From JBCBKL01 sp963922565 (GTDB taxonomy: Bacteria; Pseudomonadota; Alphaproteobacteria; Rhodobacterales; Rhodobacteraceae), in NCBI GenBank assembly GCA_963922565.1, contig CAWUIQ010000002.1, positions 74,418 to 138,417 of the forward strand: a DNA stretch of 64,000 nucleotides, written 5' to 3'. The position numbers and the translations under genes were made by a program. The notes under the pieces are model-generated. The model did no database searches. It was not told the DNA's origin and was given only the letters and a program-made list of their open reading frames with translations. This document shows positions 42,477 through 51,084 of the stretch, piece after piece; the stretch's first letter is position 1, and each line of letters opens with the position of its first letter.

Positions 42477-43663
42477 AAGCTGTGATCGCGGGCGGTGGCA
42501 TCGGGGGGCTGGGCGCGGCGATATCGCTGGCCTTGAAGGACTGGGAAGTGTCGGTTCTTGAACAGGCGCCGGAACTGACCGAGATCGGGGCGGGGCTGCA
42601 AATCTCTCCCAATGGCTGGAAGGTGCTCGACGCCATGGGGGTGACGCCGCTGATCGCGGACGCCCTCTTTGAGCCCGAGGCGATCGAGATGCGGGTCGGC
42701 AAAAGTGGCCGCACCATCTTCCGGCTGCCGATGCGGGCGGCGGCGCGGCACCGCTGGGGCGCGCCCTATATCCATATCCACCGGGCCGATCTGCATGAAG
42801 CCTTGGCCAAGCGCCTGCAGCAACTGCAGCCGGATGCCGTTCAAACGGCAAGCGAGGTCGAAGGCTACAGCCCCATTGGCGAGCAGGTCCGGGTTCGTCT
42901 CAAGGGCGGACGGACACGGGACGCCGATCTGTTGGTAGGGGCTGATGGGCTACATTCGGTCATCCGGCATCAGATGCTGGGCGCGGATGCACCACACTAC
43001 ACCGGCAACGTCGCTTGGCGGGCCGTCGTGCCGGCCGAGCGGCTGGGCATCGATGCGCCACCGCCCACGGCCTGCATCTGGGTCGGCGAGGGCAAGCATG
43101 CGGTCACCACGCGATTGCGGGGCGGGCACCTCGTCAACTTCGTCGGCATGGTCGAACAATCCGCCCCGTCGGAAGAGGGCTGGCGGGTCGAAGGGTCCCG
43201 CAGCGAAGCGCAACGCGATTTCGAAGGCTGGCACCCGACGATCAGGATCATCCTCGACAAGGCGGAGACGCTGCATCGCTGGGCGCTCTTTGATCGCGAG
43301 CCGTTGCCGCAGTGGCATGACGGGCGGGTCGTGCTGCTGGGTGACGCCGCGCATCCCATGATGCCGTCCATGGCGCAGGGCGCGGTTCAGGCGCTCGAAG
43401 ACGGCTGGATGCTGGGCGGCATGCTCGCACGGTTCGGAACACTGGCCGAGGGGCTGGCGGCCTTCTATGCCGCCCGTCTGCCGCGGACCGGGCGCATTCA
43501 GCGGGTGTCGGCGGCGAATGCGCGGATGTTCCACCAGGCGTCATTCCTTGGCAAAACGCTGTTCTACGGACCGATGGCGATCGGGGCGCGTATTCTCCCC
43601 GGACTTATCCACAGACGGCAGGATTGGGTCTATGGCTATGACGCAGTTTCTGCGGTCGCATAA
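42473..43663 (+). CDS. FAD-dependent monooxygenase, salicylate-hydroxylase-like
   Basis: A 396-residue flavoprotein of the class A hydroxylase family. FAD motifs are GGGIGGLGAAISLALKDWEV at the N-terminus, DLLVGADGLHSVIR near residue 160, and GDAAHPMMPSMAQGAVQALE near residue 290. It starts in an ATGA overlap with the CoA-transferase gene. Substrates of this family are usually aromatic or heteroaromatic acids. The link to the bhc genes is positional only. Confidence 0.88.
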   Translation: MKAVIAGGGIGGLGAAISLALKDWEVSVLEQAPELTEIGAGLQISPNGWKVLDAMGVTPLIADALFEPEAIEMRVGKSGRTIFRLPMRAAARHRWGAPYIHIHRADLHEALAKRLQQLQPDAVQTASEVEGYSPIGEQVRVRLKGGRTRDADLLVGADGLHSVIRHQMLGADAPHYTGNVAWRAVVPAERLGIDAPPPTACIWVGEGKHAVTTRLRGGHLVNFVGMVEQSAPSEEGWRVEGSRSEAQRDFEGWHPTIRIILDKAETLHRWALFDREPLPQWHDGRVVLLGDAAHPMMPSMAQGAVQALEDGWMLGGMLARFGTLAEGLAAFYAARLPRTGRIQRVSAANARMFHQASFLGKTLFYGPMAIGARILPGLIHRRQDWVYGYDAVSAVA

Positions 43664-43668
43664 TGAAT

Positions 43669-43733
43669 TCCGACTAAATTAGTCGGATACGCTTGACGAC
43701 GGCTCCGAATTCGGTGATTGACTATTTTAGTCA
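43669..43733. promoter_or_regulatory. Two palindromic operators upstream of iron binding-protein gene
   Basis: A perfect 19-base inverted repeat TCCGACTAAATTAGTCGGA lies at 43669-43687 and a second, TGACTATTTTAGTCA, at 43719-43733. Both share the core GACTA-N3-TAGTC. The second fits TGA-N9-TCA and both resemble the iron-rhodo/IscR-type boxes described for Rhodobacterales. The second box lies about 24 bases before the start codon, where bound repressor would block transcription. Iron control is inferred from this and the gene's identity. Confidence 0.7.
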
Positions 43734-43756
43734 GATATTCACCGATGGAGCCACCC

Positions 43757-44773
43757 ATGCGTAATTCAGGACCACTCGGCCTCGCACTCAGCGTTGCGAT
43801 CGCCATGCCCGCCTTCGCCAATGGCGAGTTGAACCTTTATTCCTCGCGTCACTACGACACCGACGAACGGCTCTATTCCGACTTCACCGAACAGACCGGC
43901 ATCACGATCAACCGGATCGAAGCCAATGCCGACGAACTGATCGCCCGCATGATCGCTGAGGGCCGGAACTCACCCGCTGACGTGCTGCTAACCGTTGACA
44001 CCTCCCGGCTTGAGCGGGCCAAGGATGCAGGCGTGCTGCAGGCAGTCGAAAGCGAAGTTCTGGAAAGCCGGATCCCGGAATACCTGCAAGACAGCGACAA
44101 TCAGTGGTTCGGATTTTCCCAACGGGCCCGCATCATCTTTTACGACAAGGCCGATGTGAGCGACCCGCCACAAAGCTATGTGGACCTCGCAGATCCTGCC
44201 TATAAAGGGCTCGTGTGCCACCGTTCGTCCACGAACGTTTATTCCCAGACGCTGCTGTCATCCATCATCGAAAACCACGGTGAAGAGGCCGCGACCAACT
44301 GGGCGCGCGGAGTTGTCGAGAACTTTGCGCGTGATCCGCAGGGCGGGGACACCGACCAGCTGCGCGGTCTCGTCTCGGGCGAATGTGATGTTTCGATCTC
44401 AAACACCTATTACTTTGCCCGTGCATTGCGCCGCGATGTTGATGGTCTGTCACAAGAGGCGCTGGAAGGCATCGGCTGGGTCTTTCCGGCCCAGAATGCC
44501 GAAGGGGCGCATATGAATCTGTCAGGCGGCGGCGTGGCGGCGTTCTCGCCAAACCGCGACAACGCGATCCTGTTCCTCGAATACCTCGCCAGCGACCAGG
44601 CGCAGCAGTATTTCTCGGCCGGTAACGACGAATATCCGGCGGTGCCCGGTGTGGGGCTCAGCCCGTCGGTTGCAGCACTTGGTCTCTTCAAGCCCGATGA
44701 CGTCAACCTGTCGCGCGTGGCCCGGAATGTCGGCAAGGCGCAACAGATCTTTAACGAAGTCGGTTGGGAGTGA
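43757..44773 (+). CDS. Fe(3+) ABC transporter substrate-binding protein (FbpA/FutA type)
   Basis: A 338-residue periplasmic ferric-iron binding protein. ATG 43757 with GGAG 6 bases upstream; ATG 43745 is also possible. A signal peptide (RNSGPLGLALSVAIAMPAFA) is followed by GELNLYSSRHYDTDERLYSD, and the paired iron-binding tyrosines appear in SNTYYFARAL. No permease or ATPase follows; the next gene is on the other strand, so its membrane partners are encoded elsewhere. Confidence 0.92.
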   Translation: MRNSGPLGLALSVAIAMPAFANGELNLYSSRHYDTDERLYSDFTEQTGITINRIEANADELIARMIAEGRNSPADVLLTVDTSRLERAKDAGVLQAVESEVLESRIPEYLQDSDNQWFGFSQRARIIFYDKADVSDPPQSYVDLADPAYKGLVCHRSSTNVYSQTLLSSIIENHGEEAATNWARGVVENFARDPQGGDTDQLRGLVSGECDVSISNTYYFARALRRDVDGLSQEALEGIGWVFPAQNAEGAHMNLSGGGVAAFSPNRDNAILFLEYLASDQAQQYFSAGNDEYPAVPGVGLSPSVAALGLFKPDDVNLSRVARNVGKAQQIFNEVGWE

Positions 44774-44836
44774 CCCCGGGACTTATCCACAACCTACGGT
44801 GGCGGCCTCGATGGTTGCCACCGGCTTATGCAAGGC

Positions 44837-46534
44837 TCAGCTCAGATATTCGTCGCGCAACTGGCGGCGCAGAACCTTGCCCGACAGGGTCATCGGAACC
44901 TCGCTGACGAACAGGACCTTCTTGGGGATCTTGTAGTTCGTCAGGCTGCTGCGGCAGGCTTCGACCACCGCGTCTTCGGTCAGCGTCTCATCACCACGTA
45001 CGACAAAGGCCATCGGCACTTCGCCTGACCGGTCATCCGGCACCCCGATCACGCCAACCTGAACAACCTCCGGCATGGCCGAGATCGCATCCTCGATCTC
45101 GTTCGGCGACACGTTGAAGCCGGAGACGAGGATCATGTCCTTCTTGCGGTCGACGATCTGAACAAAGCCATCCTCGTCCATCACCCCGATATCGCCTGAG
45201 TAAAGCCAGCCGTCCTTGATGGTCTCGGCCGTGGCGTCCGGCCGGTTCAGATACCCCTTCATCATGGTCGGGCCGCGCAACACCACTTCGCCCGGCGTGT
45301 TGGGGGGCTGGGCGACGCCTGCATCATCGACGATCTGAACCTCCATTCCCGGCACGGGCACGCCAACCGTCCCAAGGCGGTTGTTGTCGGGCGGGTTCAC
45401 CGTCAGGACGCCGCAGCATTCGGACATGCCATAGCCTTCCTTGATGTCGTGGCCGGTCTGTTCCTCCCATTTGTGCGCAACGCCCACGTGCTGCGCCGCG
45501 CCGCCCGATCCGAAAAATCGAACGTTCTCGAACAGCTTCCTGTCGAACCAAGGCTCGGCCAGGAGCGCTGCATAAAGCGTGTTGATGCCCGTCACCCACG
45601 TGATGCGATGCTTGGTCAGTGCGGCCTTCATGTTGGCGGGCGGGCGCGGGCTGGGGATTAGAACGCCATGACCCCCATGCAAAAGACCCGAGACAAAGAG
45701 CAGAACAAAGGCGGTGATGTGGTAAAGCGGCAGGGCGACAAGGGCGGTCTCGCCATCCGGACCCATGGCACATTCGGCCATGAGCCGCCCCTGCTGCGCG
45801 TTCGAGATGATGCCCTGATGGTGCAGCATCGCGCCTTTGCTGCGGCCCGTGGTGCCGCTGGTATATTGATAAAGCGCCGTGTCGGTCGGCGAGACATCAG
45901 CGGTGTAAGATCCGATATCCGCGGTCGCTGCGGCCCGGCGGCCTTCGGCGAGGGCCTGTTTCATCGAAACGGCCGGGGTCTGCATCGCGGGGACGACCTT
46001 TTTCACGCGCTTCATGATGAAATTTACAAACGCCCGCTGCGGCGCGGGAAAGAATTCAAGAAGCGACAGGGTCACCACGTGCTCGACCGGCGTCTTGTCG
46101 ATGACGGCATCCACCTTGTCGCCAAAGAGGTCGATGATCACCAGAACCTTGGCGGCGCTGTCGGTCAGCTGATGTTCCAGCTCGGGCACGGTATATAGCG
46201 GGTTGACGAAGGTCGCGATGCAGCCGGCTTTGAAAATCCCCAGGGCCGCGACGCCAAAGCTGTTGCAATTGGGGGTCATGACAGCGACCGCATCGCCGGC
46301 CTGCAGGCCCAGGACCTCGCGCAGATAGGCCGCGAAATGTTCGGCCTCGCGGTGCAGATCGGCATAGCTGACAGTGCCCTGTATCCCGTTGGGCAAGACC
46401 GTGGTCATGGCCGGTTTGTCCCCGAACCGCTGGGCCGCCTGATCAATCAGCTGCGGCAGCGTCCGTGCATCCATCGATGCTGGATCAAAGGCCAGGGCGT
46501 TTTCGGAATAGTGTTTCTCCCACGGTCTTTGCAT
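44837..46534 (-). CDS. AMP-dependent acyl-CoA ligase
   Basis: A 565-residue adenylate-forming enzyme that activates a fatty or other carboxylic acid to its CoA thioester. The AMP-binding loop is YTSGTTGRSKGAMLHHQGII (about residue 210), GYGMSECCGVLTVNPP lies near 355, YSGDIGVMDEDGF near 445, and the C-terminal catalytic lysine is in TLSGKVLRRQL. ATG 46534 follows GGGAGGAA. It resembles FadD-type long-chain ligases. The chain length is not readable. Confidence 0.92.
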   Translation of the reverse strand: MQRPWEKHYSENALAFDPASMDARTLPQLIDQAAQRFGDKPAMTTVLPNGIQGTVSYADLHREAEHFAAYLREVLGLQAGDAVAVMTPNCNSFGVAALGIFKAGCIATFVNPLYTVPELEHQLTDSAAKVLVIIDLFGDKVDAVIDKTPVEHVVTLSLLEFFPAPQRAFVNFIMKRVKKVVPAMQTPAVSMKQALAEGRRAAATADIGSYTADVSPTDTALYQYTSGTTGRSKGAMLHHQGIISNAQQGRLMAECAMGPDGETALVALPLYHITAFVLLFVSGLLHGGHGVLIPSPRPPANMKAALTKHRITWVTGINTLYAALLAEPWFDRKLFENVRFFGSGGAAQHVGVAHKWEEQTGHDIKEGYGMSECCGVLTVNPPDNNRLGTVGVPVPGMEVQIVDDAGVAQPPNTPGEVVLRGPTMMKGYLNRPDATAETIKDGWLYSGDIGVMDEDGFVQIVDRKKDMILVSGFNVSPNEIEDAISAMPEVVQVGVIGVPDDRSGEVPMAFVVRGDETLTEDAVVEACRSSLTNYKIPKKVLFVSEVPMTLSGKVLRRQLRDEYLS

Positions 46535-46778
46535 GCCGTGTTCCTCCCGTTGTTGGCGTGGCACCCGGCCTCAACTCTCCCGCACGTATTTTGGTGTCTG
46601 GCGGTTTTTCTTGGGTTGGGTTGCCCCTCTGGCGCTTTATAACATCGCCGGTCCGCGTTGTCCGCATTGCTTTGATCGTCGCAGCTCCGAGGAGCCTCGA
46701 ACGGGTGACTGTCCCTCACGTCATAAAGGGGTTACAGCATCGGATGCAGAAGGGCGCAAGACTACGGACGGGGCGGAC

Positions 46779-47699
46779 ATGACCACTCAACTTTTCGATT
46801 TGCCGGGGCGGTTCTGGCGCGGCAACCTGCACACCCATTCGAATGTCAGCGACGGGGTGCTCGACCCCGAAGAGGTCTGCCGCCGCTATAAGGCCGAAGG
46901 GTATGATTTCATCGCGCTGACGGATCATTTCGTCGGTATCTACGACTATCCCATCACCGATACGCAGCCCTTTCGCGACAATCGCTTCACCACCATCCTG
47001 GGGGCCGAGCTGCATTCAGGCGCCATGCAAAACGGTGAGCTCTGGCACATCCTTGCCGTTGGCTTGCCGCAGGATTTCGAGCCGCCGCATGCGCCGCATT
47101 TCCTGCCCGCTGAAGGACAGGAAAGCGGGGCGGAAGTGGCGCAGCGGGCGCGCGAGGCCGGGGCGTTTGTGGCCGTTGCCCACCCCGAATGGTCGGGGCT
47201 GACGACCGAAGACGCGCGCGGGATCGAAGCGGCCCATGCTGTAGAAGTCTATAATCATGGCTGCGCGGTTGGTTGCGACCGGGCGCACGGTTTCTATACT
47301 CTCGATCAGCTATTGACCGAAGGGCGACAGCTGACGCTTTGCGCGACCGACGATGCGCATTTTTCCGAACCCGATCATTTTGGCGGCTGGGTCATGGTCA
47401 AGGCCGAAGCGAACGAACCCGAGGCGCTGCTCGAAGCACTGAAGGATGGTGCGTACTATTCGTCGACCGGCCCGGAATTTCGCGCGATCGAATGGTCGGA
47501 CCGGTCCGTGACGGTGGACACCAGCGCCGTCTCAGCCGTGATCGTTCAGGGCAGCGGATCGGCGGCCACGGCGGTGCACGGCACATCGATGACGCGGACG
47601 ACCGTCAACCTGGACCGCTTCGCCAATTCGCCGTGGATGCGCGTCACCATCGTCGACAAGGCGGGCAAACGCGCCTGGCTCAACCCGTTCTGGCGCTAG
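46779..47699 (+). CDS. PHP domain metal-dependent phosphoesterase
   Basis: A 306-residue PHP-fold protein. The N-terminal metal-binding motif is NLHTHSNVSDGVLDPEEVC, followed by IALTDHF, the VAVAHPEWSG histidine, and CATDDAHFSEPDHFGGWVMV. These supply the His/Asp ligands of a trinuclear metal site. A smaller beta-rich C-terminal part from about residue 245 is unassigned. The substrate is unknown. The 3' end overlaps the AraC gene by 20 bases tail to tail. Confidence 0.87.
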   Translation: MTTQLFDLPGRFWRGNLHTHSNVSDGVLDPEEVCRRYKAEGYDFIALTDHFVGIYDYPITDTQPFRDNRFTTILGAELHSGAMQNGELWHILAVGLPQDFEPPHAPHFLPAEGQESGAEVAQRAREAGAFVAVAHPEWSGLTTEDARGIEAAHAVEVYNHGCAVGCDRAHGFYTLDQLLTEGRQLTLCATDDAHFSEPDHFGGWVMVKAEANEPEALLEALKDGAYYSSTGPEFRAIEWSDRSVTVDTSAVSAVIVQGSGSAATAVHGTSMTRTTVNLDRFANSPWMRVTIVDKAGKRAWLNPFWR

Positions 47700-48693
47700 G
47701 GGCGCCGGCCCGCACCATGCCTGGGGTCATGCCGGTCCAGCCCTGAAACGCCCGGTAAAACGAATTCGGGTCGCGATAGGCCAGCAGATAGCTGATCTCG
47801 TCCGTCGAAAGCTCGGTCGTCTCAAGGTAATGCAGCGCCATGCTGCGCCTTGTGTCTTCGAGGATAGCCTGAAAGCTCTGGTCCTCGTCCTTGAGCCGTC
47901 TTTGCAGGCTGCGGCGGCTCAGACGCATCCGGTTGGCCGCCTCGCCGATATCGGATGTGCCAGAGGGCAGCATCTCAGCCAGCACCGCATGCAGACGCGA
48001 CGCCATGCTTTGGCCTGCGCGCAGCATATCAAGTTCGCGCCGAAAGGCCGGTTCCATGTTCGCCCACTGTGCAGGATCGCGCGACAGCAGAACGCGGTCG
48101 GCGTCTTCTGCGGCAAGGGTCATGGTGGCAGAGTCCTCGATCCGGATCGGGCAGCCGATGAACATCTCGATCTCGGTTCGCGCCGCCACGTCCTGCGGCA
48201 GGGTGGCATCAAGCGGTTTGACCGGATGGCCCGTACAGGTGCGTATGGCTTCGATCAGAAAGACCAGCTCGGTCGCAGCGAAACTCGTGGGCAGGGGCAC
48301 GCCGGGGGTGTTCGTCGTCTTGATGATGCGCAGGCGGCCCTCGTCGCGGGAGATCATGAGGCTGAGAGGGCCGGTTAGGGGCTTGAAAAGTGCGAGCCGC
48401 TCCAACCCGATGGCGACCGTCGGGCTGCAGGTGAAAGCGAAAAAGGCCGAATTGAACGGCCCCCTTGCATAGGCCTGACCCAGAAACAGCGGAAAGTCGG
48501 GGCGGTTCGCCTCGGCCTCGATGGCCTGCCATCCGCGAAAGAACTCGTCGACGGTAATGCCGCGCCCCTCGTTTTCGAGAAAGTCTTCGGGCATGCCCAT
48601 CCGCCGCATCACGGCAGCGGGTTCGATCCCCAAGAGACCGCAAAGCTGCTCGGTCGTGCGTGCAATCTTGTACCGGATCGGTTTGTCAGACAT
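47680..48693 (-). CDS. AraC family regulator with arabinose-binding-type N-terminal domain
   Basis: A 337-residue regulator starting at ATG 48693. Residues about 15-200 form the PF12625-type sensor domain (IARTTEQLCGLLGIEPAAVM). The C-terminal AraC double helix-turn-helix reads IGEAANRMRLSRRSLQRRLK then ELSTDEISYLLAYRDPNSFY. This is the OruR/ArgR-like subgroup. It is near the flavin reductase, dehalogenase and PHP genes, but no target is fixed. Confidence 0.9.
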   Translation of the reverse strand: MSDKPIRYKIARTTEQLCGLLGIEPAAVMRRMGMPEDFLENEGRGITVDEFFRGWQAIEAEANRPDFPLFLGQAYARGPFNSAFFAFTCSPTVAIGLERLALFKPLTGPLSLMISRDEGRLRIIKTTNTPGVPLPTSFAATELVFLIEAIRTCTGHPVKPLDATLPQDVAARTEIEMFIGCPIRIEDSATMTLAAEDADRVLLSRDPAQWANMEPAFRRELDMLRAGQSMASRLHAVLAEMLPSGTSDIGEAANRMRLSRRSLQRRLKDEDQSFQAILEDTRRSMALHYLETTELSTDEISYLLAYRDPNSFYRAFQGWTGMTPGMVRAGAPSARTG

Positions 48694-48773
48694 GGGCCAA
48701 TAGTGCCGCTGCGGTAACGGCAAATCCAGTGGCTTGGCGCGATCGGCAAGTCGTTTGGCGCGTCTTGCAGGCG

Positions 48774-49274
48774 CTAGGCGCTGAAATGACCGTACTGGCC
48801 CTGGCTGAAGACAAGGCATTCGCCCGCGCGGGTCGCAACACCCGTCACTTCACCCAGAATGATCGAATGGTCCCCGGCCGGATGGCGCGTGTAGTGCTTG
48901 CAATCAAAGCGGGCCAGCGTGTCGGGCAGGATCGGAACACCGTTGGCGTCGCCGAACCACTCGAACGCCTCGAACCCGTCACCCCGCTGGGAAAAGTTCA
49001 TCGCCAGCGGCAATTGCTGGGCAGACAGCACGTGGATGGCAAAAAACGGGGCGGCGGCAAATACGTCGTACCGGCGGGATGAGAGCGCGATAGACCACTG
49101 AACCAGCGGCGGATGCAGGGATACCGACGAAAAGGAATTCGCCGTGAACCCCATTGGCCCATCCGGGCCCGGCGCGGTCACGACGGTGATCCCGGTTGCA
49201 AAACGGCTCATCGCCTGACGGAAAGCGGGGCCTGTCAGGGGCGGGGTGGGTTCGGGAATGGGTCTGTCCTTCAT
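48774..49274 (-). CDS. Flavin reductase domain protein
   Basis: A 166-residue FMN-binding split-barrel protein. ATG 49274 is chosen. The family pattern is clear: FRQAMSRFATGITVVTAPGP, then GFTANSFSSVSLHPPLVQWS, then an HSIILGEVTGV strand near the end. Such proteins supply reduced flavin to two-component monooxygenases or act as flavin reductases alone. No oxygenase component is adjacent. Immediately upstream of the AraC gene on the same strand (80 bases). Confidence 0.88.
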   Translation of the reverse strand: MKDRPIPEPTPPLTGPAFRQAMSRFATGITVVTAPGPDGPMGFTANSFSSVSLHPPLVQWSIALSSRRYDVFAAAPFFAIHVLSAQQLPLAMNFSQRGDGFEAFEWFGDANGVPILPDTLARFDCKHYTRHPAGDHSIILGEVTGVATRAGECLVFSQGQYGHFSA

Positions 49275-49505
49275 CACATGCGCCTTTGTACAGCTTATCG
49301 CAGATGTAGGCGGGTGCGCAGGGTTATCTAGGGCGAAGTTCGTCTGATCTGACACAGTGCACATCAGGTAACGCGTTGAAATCTATGATTTCAGACAGCG
49401 TTTACCGTTTCAGGTTCTTGAATCTCTGCCTTGGGGCTGCGGCAATCTTGCCATGGGGCTAAGGGCACGCGATGGTTCGGGCAGAGCAAGGGGGGAGACT
49501 TCGCG

Positions 49506-50372
49506 ATGGCACTGAAATCAAAACTGTCCGTGATGGGTCACGAGATGGCCTTTGTCGAAATGGGGCAGGGGCGGCCCATCGTTTTTCTGCATGGCAATCC
49601 GACGTCTTCGTATCTTTGGCGCGACGTCATGCCAGAGCTTGCCGGGCTGGGCCGTTGCATCGCACCCGATCTCATCGGGATGGGTGACAGTGACAAGCTG
49701 CCGGATCCCGGCCCCGGCACCTATACGTTCGACCGACACAGCCGGTTCCTCTCCGCGTTTCTCGATGCGGCGGGCGTCACCGAAAACGCGGTGCTGGTCA
49801 TTCATGACTGGGGTTCGGCCCTTGGGTTCGACTGGGCCTGCCGTAACCCCGACCGCGTCGCCGGCATCGCGTATATGGAAGGGATCGTGCGCCCGATCGC
49901 AGGCTGGGACGAATTCAACGAGGCGGCGACGCCGGTCTTTCAGGGGATGCGCAGTGCGGCGGGCGAAGAGATGGTGCTCGACAAGAACATCTTTATCGAG
50001 CGGATCCTGCCCGGATCGATCCTGCGGGATCTCACGGCGGAAGAGATGGACGAATACCGCCGCCCCTTCCTGATCCGCGAAGACCGCTGGCCGACGCTCA
50101 CATGGCCCCGGCAGATCCCCATCGGCGGAGAGCCCGCGGACGTGGTCGCCCGCGTTCAGACCTATTCAGAGTGGATGGCGCAGAACGATATGCCAAAGCT
50201 CTTTGTCAACGCAGAGCCGGGGGCGATCCTGACCGGCGCCGTCCGCGACTTCTGCCGCACATGGAAAAACCAGCACGAAATCACTGTCGCAGGCAGCCAT
50301 TTCATTCAGGAAGACAGCGGGCCGGAGATCGGGCAGGCCATCGCCGCGTGGATGCGCGACACCGGCCTTTGA
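49506..50372 (+). CDS. dhaA: Haloalkane dehalogenase, subfamily II
   Basis: A 288-residue alpha/beta-hydrolase that swaps a halogen on an alkane for hydroxyl. ATG 49506 follows GGGGGGAG. Catalytic residues can be placed: nucleophile Asp101 (VIHDWGSALG), the HLD-II acid Glu125 in IAYMEGIVRPI, and His265 (AGSHFIQED). Halide-stabilising Asn31 (LHGNPTSSY) and Trp102 are present. This set matches HLD-II enzymes such as DhaA and LinB. It stands alone between divergent/convergent neighbours. The natural substrate is unknown; marine halocarbons are a guess. Confidence 0.92.
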   Translation: MALKSKLSVMGHEMAFVEMGQGRPIVFLHGNPTSSYLWRDVMPELAGLGRCIAPDLIGMGDSDKLPDPGPGTYTFDRHSRFLSAFLDAAGVTENAVLVIHDWGSALGFDWACRNPDRVAGIAYMEGIVRPIAGWDEFNEAATPVFQGMRSAAGEEMVLDKNIFIERILPGSILRDLTAEEMDEYRRPFLIREDRWPTLTWPRQIPIGGEPADVVARVQTYSEWMAQNDMPKLFVNAEPGAILTGAVRDFCRTWKNQHEITVAGSHFIQEDSGPEIGQAIAAWMRDTGL

Positions 50373-50393
50373 TCCGGTGCCGCCAATCTCGGC

Positions 50394-51080
50394 TCAGCGA
50401 CGGACGGCGGCGATCACACCGCTCAGCGCTTCGGCGATGTCGTCGATGCGTCCCATGGCATCGACACGGCTGAGGGCGCCGCGGTCATCATAATAGGCGA
50501 TCAGGGGGGCCGTCTGCGCATGGTAGGCCGCTAGCCGTTCGCTGACGGTTTCGGCCTTGTCATCGGCCCGGCGTTTCATCTCGGTGCCGCCGCATTTGTC
50601 ACAAACGCCGTCAACGACCGATTGCTTGAAGCGGTCGTGGTAACCCTCGCCGCAGCTTGCGCAGGTGTACCGGCCCGAAATCCGCTCGACCATCGCGGCG
50701 TCATCCACATCGAGGCTGATGGCGGCGTCGATCTTCTGACCGCTCTCGGCCAGCAAGGTGTCAAGCGCTTCGGCCTGCACGGTGGTGCGGGGAAAGCCGT
50801 CTAGGATCACGCCTTGCGCCGTATCGGGTTCGGCCAACCGTTCGCGCAGGATGTTGATGACGATCTCGTCGCTGACAAGGCCACCGGCCTTCATCACCGC
50901 GTCGGCGGCCTGACCTGCGGGCGTGCCCGCCGCCACGGCGGCGCGCAGCAGATCGCCCGTCGACAATTGGACCAGTCCGAAACGGTCCTGCAGCATCCGG
51001 GCTTGCGTGCCTTTGCCCGCGCCAGGCGGCCCCAGCAGGATCAGGACTGCGGGGGCTGTTGGCGTCTTGCTTCCGTCCAT
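50394..51080 (-). CDS. adk: Adenylate kinase with zinc LID
   Basis: A 228-residue adenylate kinase that interconverts AMP, ADP and ATP. The P-loop is LGPPGAGKGTQARML, the AMP-binding DGFPRT follows, and the LID holds four cysteines (CASCGEGYHD and CDKCGG) for zinc. It lies 4 bases downstream of acsA, so it is probably co-transcribed with it: acetyl-CoA synthetase makes AMP, which Adk recycles. In related Rhodobacteraceae the main adk usually sits in the ribosomal-protein operon, so this may be a second copy. Confidence 0.93.
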   Translation of the reverse strand: MDGSKTPTAPAVLILLGPPGAGKGTQARMLQDRFGLVQLSTGDLLRAAVAAGTPAGQAADAVMKAGGLVSDEIVINILRERLAEPDTAQGVILDGFPRTTVQAEALDTLLAESGQKIDAAISLDVDDAAMVERISGRYTCASCGEGYHDRFKQSVVDGVCDKCGGTEMKRRADDKAETVSERLAAYHAQTAPLIAYYDDRGALSRVDAMGRIDDIAEALSGVIAAVRR

Positions 51081-51084
51081 CGCG

